From positions 1-5,613 of the forward strand of contig JAQUYY010000132.1 in the NCBI GenBank assembly GCA_028691575.1: DNA of 5,613 nucleotides, in the 5' to 3' direction. Shown piece by piece: positions 1 through 5,613 of the stretch (positions are counted from its first letter, which is position 1; the number at the start of each line of letters is the position of its first letter). This stretch comes from Candidatus Gastranaerophilales bacterium (GTDB lineage Bacteria > Cyanobacteriota > Vampirovibrionia > Gastranaerophilales > JAQUYY01). Made by a program: the position numbers and the translations under genes. The notes beneath the pieces were generated by a model that saw only the letters and a program-made list of their open reading frames with translations, did no database searches and was not told the DNA's origin.

Positions 1-500
1 TCGACGCCCACATTGACTTGCCAAATGGAATAATTGAGATAGCCGGCAAAGCTGACCCAAATAATATACGGGACTAAAAACCAAGCGGCCGGCCGGGAGA
101 TTTTGGCGAATGCGATGATGGTGGCGATAATGGCAAGCCAAAGGAAAATAATCTCAATAAATGCTAAGCCAGGATTGTGCAGACCAAAAAAGATAATCGA
201 CCAAAGCGTGTTCAAGGTCAGCTGAATCCCGAACAAAGTCAAAGCAATCTTAATCCCTTTCTTTTTATCCTCCGAAGCCTTGGCGTAGGAGGACCACACC
301 AGGAACGCCGCAATGCCCATAAGAGCGAATAACGTCGTCCAGACCGGACCAAATACCCACGCTGGAGGATTTAAGGCCGGTTTAACCAATCCTGCATACC
401 AGCCGGCAATAGACGGCCTAGTAAATACCGAACCAATGATCCCGGCAAGCTCGGAAACAACGATGGCGATAATAAGTTTAAAAGTATTATTTATTTTCAT
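1..500 (-). CDS. tspO: TspO/MBR family tryptophan-rich membrane protein (3' end cut by window)
   Basis: TspO/MBR proteins are five-helix membrane proteins that bind porphyrins and other hydrophobic ligands; bacterial members are linked to stress and tetrapyrrole handling. The frame is open for 166 codons from the ATG at 500 to the window edge. Family signatures are visible: an N-terminal hydrophobic helix (about 7-27), the WYAGLVKPALNPPAWVFGPVW-type block starting at W34, a second helix with W54 and W69, LNTLWS near 96-101, and the closing VPYIIWVSFAGYLNYSIW block at about 143-160. Since that block normally ends the protein, only a short tail is missing. The start overlaps the end of the upstream gene by 14 nt (487-500), and no clear Shine-Dalgarno precedes it, so translation may be coupled. 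GC is about 48%, well above the other genes here, suggesting a different history. A loop between helices 2 and 3 (S70-K81) is encoded partly by a palindrome (268-293). The family call is confident; the physiological role is not known. Confidence 0.93.
   Translation of the reverse strand, partial: MKINNTFKLIIAIVVSELAGIIGSVFTRPSIAGWYAGLVKPALNPPAWVFGPVWTTLFALMGIAAFLVWSSYAKASEDKKKGIKIALTLFGIQLTLNTLWSIIFFGLHNPGLAFIEIIFLWLAIIATIIAFAKISRPAAWFLVPYIIWVSFAGYLNYSIWQVNVGV
268..293. repeat. 26-nt imperfect palindrome inside tspO
   Basis: The outer arms TCCTCC (268-273) and GGAGGA (288-293) are perfectly complementary. The inner part pairs again at GCC/GGC around a TT centre, with two mismatches between. 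On the coding strand it encodes the hydrophilic stretch SSYAKASED in the loop between TspO helices 2 and 3. From memory, similar AKASEDK or AKATEDK peptides recur in unrelated proteins of Patescibacteria genomes, which would make this a copy of a dispersed palindromic element inserted in frame. The palindrome is seen directly; its dispersed nature is recollection and was not checked. Confidence 0.5.
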
Positions 501-1224
501 TTTTTATCAAATTTTTTGTTCTTTTTTTAAATTCTTTCTGAATATCAAAAGAATTAATGGGTTTTCTGAAAAGGAAACACTTATTTTGATTTTCTTTGGG
601 AACCACATAATCAATAAGGCTTTTGCCATCTGGAGTGCCGCAGTGTATCTGATGGACAAAATCCTTTCCGTATTTTTGAGGATCATTGAAATCGCAGTAA
701 TACAAATAATCATCGGTGTTTAATTGAAAAATATGTGAAGTTCCGTGCCCAAAGAAATATACTTCCTTTGTGTTTTTATCGCTCATGATTTTCTCGATAT
801 CTTTGAAGCTCGCAGTCGGATAAAAAGAAAAATCCTGTTTTTTTGCTTTTAAGTATTTAACGAGTGACTCTATTTCTCTTTTAAGGAAATTGTGCTTAAT
901 CCAGGCCTCAAGCTTAAACCAGTCAGATCGTCCCAGAATAACTACCGCCTCTGCCGGAACGTTTTGTTTAAAGTTTTTTAAATACTTTCTCAAGAGATAA
1001 TTTTGGATCGGGAAAATTACTGCGGTTATGGGCGAAAGAAAAAACAGTAAAAAATCTTCTCTGAAATAGATAATGCCGTAGATAACCACAAAAAAGAGGT
1101 GAACAAAAACGACTGACCACCAGCCATGCCCTGTTGCCAGCAGATATATTAAAGCTCCAACATATAAAAAGAATTGGATTAATCCGGTATCTGTTCTTCT
1201 TAAAATTTTTTTAAAATCATTCAT
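487..1224 (-). CDS. Membrane-anchored caspase/CHAT-like protein (putative cysteine protease)
   Basis: I do not recognise a named family for this 245-residue protein. Three hydrophobic segments at about 13-31, 34-53 and 57-77 should anchor it in the membrane. A cluster of basic residues (R79, K80, K83, K86) follows, then a soluble alpha/beta domain. In that domain a hydrophobic strand ends in FFGHGTSH (H160 followed by G161), and 35 residues later comes HQIHCGTPDG with C195. A strand-HG then strand-C order is the His-Cys dyad layout of clan CD peptidases (caspase, CHAT, C80), so a protease-like fold is inferred. The distance between the two is short, and the Cys is not followed by the usual small-residue strand, so this could be another fold. 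The C-terminus is lysine-rich. The gene starts 9 nt after the HEPN gene with only a weak AGAG upstream, and its stop lies inside the start region of tspO. Codons 4-6 contain an A7 run (1206-1212). Confidence 0.6.
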   Translation of the reverse strand: MNDFKKILRRTDTGLIQFFLYVGALIYLLATGHGWWSVVFVHLFFVVIYGIIYFREDFLLFFLSPITAVIFPIQNYLLRKYLKNFKQNVPAEAVVILGRSDWFKLEAWIKHNFLKREIESLVKYLKAKKQDFSFYPTASFKDIEKIMSDKNTKEVYFFGHGTSHIFQLNTDDYLYYCDFNDPQKYGKDFVHQIHCGTPDGKSLIDYVVPKENQNKCFLFRKPINSFDIQKEFKKRTKNLIKNENK

Positions 1225-1233
1225 ATACTCTAA

Positions 1234-2475
1234 TTAATTTACGTTCATAGTTTCTGCTCCTATTTTTTGGATAAATCTTATAAACTTTTGCGCTGCGCCA
1301 AATGCTTTTTTGCAATCATCTTCTCCGAAATGCTCCCAGGCATGAACTATTGCATTGCGCTTTTTTCTAACTAATAGATTCCAATTATTGCATTCCTGTG
1401 ATTTATAAATACTTACTTCGGAAAGATTTCTCTTCTTTCGCAATTCGGCAAAATGCTCGTCTAATCTTTTTATCTTACTATGGGTCGTAAGATAGCCCTG
1501 CCCTTTTCTTTGTATTTCTCTGGCCTCATTATTTTCTTCGTCAAATAATTTATCTATTTCTTGATCGGATTTGCCGAGCTTTATTAACGCCGTCACAAGA
1601 AAAAACATAATAGCCATTTCTACGGCAGTATCAAACTCTAAAATAGCCATCCTATAATCTTTGTCCATTGCGTATCGCTCCATCCCAGATAGCAAAATCT
1701 GATTAAAAATCTGTATGCTGAAAATACCAACCCCGCCTGCAAGCAATGGTTTCACCTGCTCTACTTTTATCATTTTTTTCTTTGCATTAGTCATAAGCGG
1801 AGGGCATATTTTTGCTTGGATTAGTGGGATATCCGTTTCTTTCATGTCTGCCTTCATCGGATATGGTTTAAAAGCCCGTTGTTTTACTAAACCAGGCATT
1901 AAAAGCTCAGTAGTAGATTTTTTATTTTCTTCTTCAGTAAACTCACTTATGTAAAGGGCTTTGTAAGAGGAAAAGTCATCTGATTCTGATAAATACTTAT
2001 TAAAAACATCTTGAGAAGCATTCCTATATGCGAGCAGAAATTTGTTAAAAAATTGCACGCTTAGATTATTTACGTATTTACTATTAGTTGGGTCAGACCA
2101 TGCCGCATAAACATGGTTAACAGGGAATATGATTTCGATTTCAGAAAAGAACCACGGGTAAACTGACTTACCATGTTTACTGGCAGTTACCCAAAACAAA
2201 GGCTGATTATCTTCACCAAAACCGCACAACTCTATACCCTTAGTTTCAGTCCCGGCGTCTTCAAACTTAAGATCGGTTTTACCTTCAATGGGTCGATTTC
2301 TGATTAGTTTCCCTTTGTCAAAAGTTTGTACGCCCTCACGAGCAGTTATTCCTATAAGAGCAACCTTCTCTTTATCATCATCTAAACGAATGGGAAAAAG
2401 AGCGTCTGGAACACCCAAGTGAAACGGGTAATCAAAAATAATTTTTATAAAACCAGGTTTTTCCATTACATCCAT
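1234..2475 (-). CDS. HEPN-domain protein, putative ribonuclease effector
   Basis: This 413-residue protein has two parts. Residues 1 to about 125 look beta-rich and match no family I can name; they may be a sensor or binding domain. Residues 135-165 include an NKFLLAYR helix. The C-terminal part is all-helical and HEPN-like. A long helix at 274-301 (YRMAILEFDTAVEMAIMFFL) carries the acidic and small-residue pattern of HEPN helix 1. The final helix pair holds RKKRNAIVHAW with R373, N374 and H378, matching the R-x4-6-H catalytic signature with a polar second residue. HEPN domains with this motif are usually metal-independent RNases found in toxins, Abi systems and Cas13/Csm6. The start sits 2 nt after the hsdS stop, giving TAATTATG. 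A second in-frame ATG at 2466 (Met4) is an equally plausible start, and neither has a strong ribosome binding site. RNase activity is inferred from the motif only. Confidence 0.68.
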   Translation of the reverse strand: MDVMEKPGFIKIIFDYPFHLGVPDALFPIRLDDDKEKVALIGITAREGVQTFDKGKLIRNRPIEGKTDLKFEDAGTETKGIELCGFGEDNQPLFWVTASKHGKSVYPWFFSEIEIIFPVNHVYAAWSDPTNSKYVNNLSVQFFNKFLLAYRNASQDVFNKYLSESDDFSSYKALYISEFTEEENKKSTTELLMPGLVKQRAFKPYPMKADMKETDIPLIQAKICPPLMTNAKKKMIKVEQVKPLLAGGVGIFSIQIFNQILLSGMERYAMDKDYRMAILEFDTAVEMAIMFFLVTALIKLGKSDQEIDKLFDEENNEAREIQRKGQGYLTTHSKIKRLDEHFAELRKKRNLSEVSIYKSQECNNWNLLVRKKRNAIVHAWEHFGEDDCKKAFGAAQKFIRFIQKIGAETMNVN

Positions 2476-2477
2476 AA

Positions 2478-3629
2478 TTATTTTTTAAATGATTTTGCCA
2501 AAGCCGAATCGAAAAGCTCTTTGAGTTTTAATTTTTGCCCAAGAAGCTGTTTTTTGTAATTCTGAACTGTGGAAAGTTTGGTGACGATCTGTTTTTGAAT
2601 TTCAAGCGGTGGAAGGAAAATTTTTATTCGACCGAATTCGCTTTTATTTATTATCGGTACTGCGGTGGTTTTCCCAAGGGATATAAGTTTCTTTTTGTCT
2701 TTTTGAAGCGAGAAAAATACGAAAAACGGATCACTGTTTTTATTACATACGATCGAATTGATTTGTTGATTGGTTGCCATCTCTTTACCGGCAATCGCCA
2801 TTTTGCCGATAGAAGCGATACACGTCACAAGAATTGCATTTTTAGGTACAGGACGAGTTCGCTCATATCCCCCGCGGCTTAATTTCTTTGGCGTGTCCAT
2901 AAGTACGAATGTGTTTTCTTTTATGTCTGTCGGTGTTGCCCATAAAAACTCTCCGTTCCAATACTCCCTATTTTTAGTGGATGGTGTTGTGCCTGTAATA
3001 ATTTCTCCGACTTCGTTAAGTTTTTTGACCTCCCAATCCTTGCCGGCAGGATTGAGTTCTTTATGCAAAAGCGACTGAAAAAGCTCGTCGGTTTTTTTGA
3101 TAAGCTCGTCATTCAATTTCTGCGCCTCGGCGATTTTATCCAACCGCTCAACAATCTGTTTTTGAATTGCGAGTGGAGGGATAGGAATCTCGATTTTTTC
3201 AACATGTTCCTTCCGTAAATTATAGATTCCAGAAGTTGTCGCGATTTTTCTTCTTAACTCTCGTTTAAAATTTGGGGTTAACAAAAATAAGTGAGCGTAA
3301 TGCGATAGAAGCTTTGTATTATCAAGTCTTAACCTTACAAGAAACGAAGCAAATCGCATTCCTACCTCTTTTTCAGTAACGAGAGCAGAACGACCAACTA
3401 AATCAGGATTGCCATTTGAGGCAACCATTACAATATCGTTTTTATCTAATTCACCGTTCCCATTTTTCGGATCAATATATTTAAGATCATCGAGATTTAT
3501 GTGTCCCTCCTCAATATTTGGTATACGTAAAACTGCAACAGCACCGCCTTCATCCTTGCGGGACCAGCTTATACCTCGGTCAAATTGCATCAAACAATCT
3601 CCTAATTTTTTTATTGGAAATGAAGTCAT
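2478..3629 (-). CDS. hsdS: Type I restriction-modification specificity subunit HsdS
   Basis: HsdS recognises the bipartite DNA target and binds HsdM (and HsdR when present). The 383-residue product shows two target recognition domains in tandem. TRD1 (about 1-150) starts FPIKKLGDC and ends IEIPIPPLAIQKQIV, followed by a helical spacer (about 155-190). TRD2 (about 198-340) starts WEVKKLNEVGEIITGTTPST, includes the typical EYWNGEFLWATPTDI stretch, and ends FLPPLEIQKQIV, followed by the C-terminal helix. The half-repeats are spaced 189 residues apart. I chose the ATG at 3629, two nt after the upstream stop (TGATAATG). The longer frame from 3680 would add 17 residues not expected of HsdS and overlap the upstream gene by 49 nt. 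No truncation or frameshift is seen. The protein is slightly short for the family but has both halves. Its position between a PIN gene and a HEPN gene suggests that target recognition and the effectors are made together. Confidence 0.95.
   Translation of the reverse strand: MTSFPIKKLGDCLMQFDRGISWSRKDEGGAVAVLRIPNIEEGHINLDDLKYIDPKNGNGELDKNDIVMVASNGNPDLVGRSALVTEKEVGMRFASFLVRLRLDNTKLLSHYAHLFLLTPNFKRELRRKIATTSGIYNLRKEHVEKIEIPIPPLAIQKQIVERLDKIAEAQKLNDELIKKTDELFQSLLHKELNPAGKDWEVKKLNEVGEIITGTTPSTKNREYWNGEFLWATPTDIKENTFVLMDTPKKLSRGGYERTRPVPKNAILVTCIASIGKMAIAGKEMATNQQINSIVCNKNSDPFFVFFSLQKDKKKLISLGKTTAVPIINKSEFGRIKIFLPPLEIQKQIVTKLSTVQNYKKQLLGQKLKLKELFDSALAKSFKK
2587..2601. repeat. Direct repeat copy in hsdS (second conserved region)
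   Basis: The 15-nt sequence atctgtttttgaatt is identical to the copy at 3154-3168. It encodes IQKQI of the conserved region after TRD2. Identical codons in the two halves give a short homology where TRDs could be exchanged or one half deleted. Confidence 0.75.
3034..3054. repeat. Small palindrome at the TRD1/TRD2 junction of hsdS
   Basis: The arms CAATCC (3034-3039) and GGATTG (3049-3054) are complementary and flank the self-complementary octamer TGCCGGCA, with one unpaired T. It encodes part of LNPAGKDW, the linker just before TRD2. From memory, GCCGGC-centred palindromes encoding PAG peptides are common as dispersed elements in Patescibacteria genomes; this was not checked. Confidence 0.5.
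3154..3168. repeat. Direct repeat copy in hsdS (central conserved region)
   Basis: This is the partner of the identical 15-mer at 2587-2601, 567 nt apart (189 codons). It encodes IQKQI of the central conserved region after TRD1. Confidence 0.75.
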
Positions 3630-3631
3630 TA

Positions 3632-5545
3632 TCAAAAAATTCTTTTTATAAACTCTAAAATTGCTTTTATATTTTTCCAAGCCATGGTATAGTCCGTTGC
3701 TATTAAACCAACTAAGATAACTACGCCCGAAACAACAGAAGCTAACGTATGTTTTTTAACCCATGCCAAAAATTTTTTACACAATTGCCAGGCAAGCCAA
3801 AACGGATTGACAAAATTCCAATAATTTTTGGGGATAGATGTAATTTTTTCTTGAATTTTATTCTCTACGTCTTTATCGGAAATATTGGCAATTTGTTTTA
3901 TTTCTTTGTCGATTAAACTAATCTTTTGTGGTTCGTCTGCACGAATTTCACGAAGTTTATCAAGAAAATGCTGGTTGGTTAAAATTTTTGTAGCTAATTC
4001 TGGGGAATTTTGTACGCCAAATTCTTTCTCAAAATAAGTAATGCGCGCCAAAACACCCATAGCTATATCGGTAGAAACTACTGGAAAAGCTCTCGAAACT
4101 GGCTCGGCTATAAAATCAATAAATACGTTTTCAAAATCGTCCGTTCTTGAAAATAAAGGCCGTAAAATTTGCCTAAGTTGATATGGTCTGATACAAAAAA
4201 CTATCTCTGATTTTCTTATTTCGCGATCAAATGGAGCAAGTAGTCCATCATAAGTAAGGAACCAAGATTTATTTGTTTTGAAGGTATTGTCCGCACCCTC
4301 GCGACTTCTCAACTTAAGAATAAGTAGATAATGAAACGCATCATGTTCTGCTACATTCGAATCTTTGTGAGTTAAACTTGTTATTTTTTTTACTGTATCG
4401 TCAAATTCTTTTGTTCCCTTAATTGACTGGGAGTAATCGGTTTTCTCATTTATGCCATATGATTTAAGAACCTCTTTGATGTTATCAGTTTTAGCTAAAA
4501 AATCTTTTGGACTAATATTTTGTTGTTCAAAAACTTCGTAATAAGCCGAAAGAATTGCATTGCTCGTAACATCTCCGGCAATCTTGTACAACTTTCTAGA
4601 GATTTTATCATCAAGGAGTATATCTCTTGCTCGTGACACTGAAATAGAAAATTCTTCAAGAGTAACCGGAGAAACATAAAAATTAATTTTTGCTTTTCGG
4701 CTCAATTCCAATATTTTTTCTGTATTTTTTCGTCTAGATCCTAATTGTCCATTATTCAAGCCAAGTAAGTTGTATATAAAGTTTGTGTCTACAAATAAAT
4801 TCCACTGCGCAAAATCAGCAGTTAGAAGGGCTTCACATTTTTTATCAACTGTGATGGTAAAGTACTGCAAACTTCTATCTAGTAAGTCCTGTAAATATAG
4901 TTTTTCCTGTTCAGATAATAAATTTACGAATTCACAAAATTCTTTTTGTTCGATCTTTCTTACTGATTCGCTTCTTGTTGGTAAAAGATCAAAAATATTT
5001 TTCCTTTGAACCTTGCCGATAAGCTCAGTGATTTCTTTAGGGTTACCATATATCAACTGCACAGCCTCGGCTCCCGACATAAGAAAAAAGTTTGTCAGAA
5101 ATAGACGAAAATCACTTTCAATTTGTTTGATCTCATCTACTGATAAAGCCGAGTTTTGTTTTCTAACATGGTTTTCAAGCGTCTTAAGAATTTGATACTC
5201 TTGAGCGACTTTTTCATCTACAGTTTTTCGCAATAAAGCACGGTGACGGACTTCAATAGAAAAGTTACCGTTATTTTTAACTATCAGATTTTTTTCGGAA
5301 AGCCTTTCAAGCGATGTTTTTACTTCGTCAAAATCAAAATTAAGCTTAAATTGGAATTTAATAATGTTAGGTATTTTATTTAGCTGAATTGGTGTTTTTT
5401 GCAAAAATAATGCATGTTCTACAAGATTATCTAAGATTGATTGTGGCAGTTCATTTTTCCCGAGTGCGGCAGGTGCCGTAAAACAAGCCAATTTTCTAAA
5501 TATCTCCCCGTGCTCTTCTAATTTTTGTTGTTCTGTCGAAGTCAT
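3632..5545 (-). CDS. PIN-like nuclease domain protein with C-terminal membrane anchor
   Basis: I do not recognise a named family for this 637-residue protein. The middle resembles a PIN ribonuclease core. FVDTNFIYNLLG has D253 at the end of the first strand, with N255. VSPVTLEEFS has E297/E298. VAEHDAFHYLLILKL has D402 at the start of a helix. WFLTYDGLLAPFDREI has D433. This is the order and spacing style of the PIN acidic tetrad, with a helical insertion of about 100 residues between the second and third motifs. The N-terminal 240 residues are helical, with a possible winged-helix segment at about 70-105. Residues about 540-572 look coiled. One hydrophobic segment at about 601-618 predicts a tail anchor that leaves the nuclease in the cytoplasm. 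The start ATG overlaps the upstream stop by 4 nt (ATGA), and hsdS follows after 2 nt. Being set directly before hsdS recalls accessory nucleases such as PrrC in type I systems. PIN nucleases usually cut RNA; the target here is unknown. Confidence 0.72.
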   Translation of the reverse strand: MTSTEQQKLEEHGEIFRKLACFTAPAALGKNELPQSILDNLVEHALFLQKTPIQLNKIPNIIKFQFKLNFDFDEVKTSLERLSEKNLIVKNNGNFSIEVRHRALLRKTVDEKVAQEYQILKTLENHVRKQNSALSVDEIKQIESDFRLFLTNFFLMSGAEAVQLIYGNPKEITELIGKVQRKNIFDLLPTRSESVRKIEQKEFCEFVNLLSEQEKLYLQDLLDRSLQYFTITVDKKCEALLTADFAQWNLFVDTNFIYNLLGLNNGQLGSRRKNTEKILELSRKAKINFYVSPVTLEEFSISVSRARDILLDDKISRKLYKIAGDVTSNAILSAYYEVFEQQNISPKDFLAKTDNIKEVLKSYGINEKTDYSQSIKGTKEFDDTVKKITSLTHKDSNVAEHDAFHYLLILKLRSREGADNTFKTNKSWFLTYDGLLAPFDREIRKSEIVFCIRPYQLRQILRPLFSRTDDFENVFIDFIAEPVSRAFPVVSTDIAMGVLARITYFEKEFGVQNSPELATKILTNQHFLDKLREIRADEPQKISLIDKEIKQIANISDKDVENKIQEKITSIPKNYWNFVNPFWLAWQLCKKFLAWVKKHTLASVVSGVVILVGLIATDYTMAWKNIKAILEFIKRIF

Positions 5546-5613
5546 ATCAATTTTTTAATTCCACTTAACGCTGTCTCAAGTTTTTTCTTTTGTATTTCAA
5601 TCTCATCTAGTAT
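5542..5613 (-). CDS. C-terminal tail of an upstream gene, possibly HsdM
   Basis: An open frame enters from the window edge and ends at the TGA at 5544-5542, giving the last 23 residues. These include LDEIEIQKKKLETALSGIKK, a charged amphipathic helix. Type I methyltransferase subunits (HsdM) commonly end in an acidic/lysine coiled helix of this kind, and an hsdM gene is expected near hsdS. The match is to a style, not a diagnostic motif, so another gene is possible. The stop overlaps the next start by 4 nt, which implies translational coupling with the PIN-domain gene. Confidence 0.5.
   Translation of the reverse strand: MLDEIEIQKKKLETALSGIKKLI

Noticed and set aside
313..723. 136-codon plus-strand frame across the tspO/caspase-like junction
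   Set aside because: It runs antisense through two genes that both show clear protein features; its sequence has no recognisable domain and it crosses two differently composed regions.
1203..1216. A7/T7 run and AAAA-TTTT symmetry near the start of the caspase-like gene as a terminator or phase-variable switch
   Set aside because: Such runs are common in this AT-rich DNA, there is no GC stem, and no evidence of frame change was seen.
1690..1740. Hydrophobic stretch (residues 246-262) of the HEPN protein as a membrane helix
   Set aside because: It contains Q and N residues and sits beside the helical HEPN domain; more likely a buried helix than a membrane segment.
1715..1954. Plus-strand 79-codon frame
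   Set aside because: Antisense shadow of the HEPN gene, with hydrophobic low-information sequence and no supporting start signal.
2535..3078. Two overlapping plus-strand frames of 115 and 102 codons
   Set aside because: They are antisense to the well-supported hsdS gene and show no domain features.
4495..4677. 60-codon minus-strand frame inside the PIN gene
   Set aside because: An out-of-frame shadow of the 637-residue reading frame, which is continuous here.
1..5613. CRISPR array, tRNA, rRNA, insertion sequence or attachment site
   Set aside because: No regularly spaced repeats, cloverleaf-like segments, transposase frames or terminal inverted repeats were found on reading either strand.

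Overview
The window looks like an accessory (defence-type) gene cluster next to one ordinary housekeeping-style gene, from an AT-rich bacterium. Everything convincing is on the minus strand, so the genes read from position 5613 down to 1. Intergenic gaps are almost absent and Shine-Dalgarno sequences are weak or missing. My best guess for the host is a Patescibacteria/CPR-type lineage. This rests on compact gene packing, weak ribosome binding sites and small palindromes inside genes of a kind I associate with those genomes. It is a soft inference.

Layout in transcription order: (1) 5613-5542, the last 23 codons of an upstream gene whose charged helical tail would suit a type I DNA methyltransferase subunit (HsdM); (2) 5545-3632, a 637-residue protein with a PIN-like nuclease core (D253, E297/E298, D402, D433) and a C-terminal membrane anchor; (3) 3629-2478, a two-TRD type I specificity subunit, HsdS; (4) 2475-1234, a 413-residue protein whose C-terminal part looks like a HEPN ribonuclease with the motif RNAIVH; (5) 1224-487, a 245-residue protein with about three N-terminal membrane helices and a soluble domain carrying a GHG...HCG His-Cys pair reminiscent of caspase/CHAT-type proteases; (6) 500-1, a TspO/MBR-family membrane protein cut by the window edge.

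Genes 1 to 5 are joined by a 4-nt overlap, 2-nt, 2-nt and 9-nt gaps, so they are probably one transcript. HsdS would give DNA sequence recognition. The PIN, HEPN and caspase-like proteins look like toxic effectors or their switches. Two of the three are predicted to sit in the membrane. My working hypothesis is a type I modification system with an embedded abortive-infection module that uses two RNA-cutting folds and one protease-like fold. No HsdR is visible, and the partial upstream gene is only a guess, so it is unknown whether classical restriction is present.

Base composition changes sharply near position 500: tspO is about 48% GC (hand count of 1-480), while sampled lines from the rest are about 27-38%. 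This fits a laterally acquired cassette abutting a native tspO. No tRNA, rRNA, CRISPR array, insertion sequence or clear terminator was seen, and there is no non-coding stretch longer than about 10 bases.
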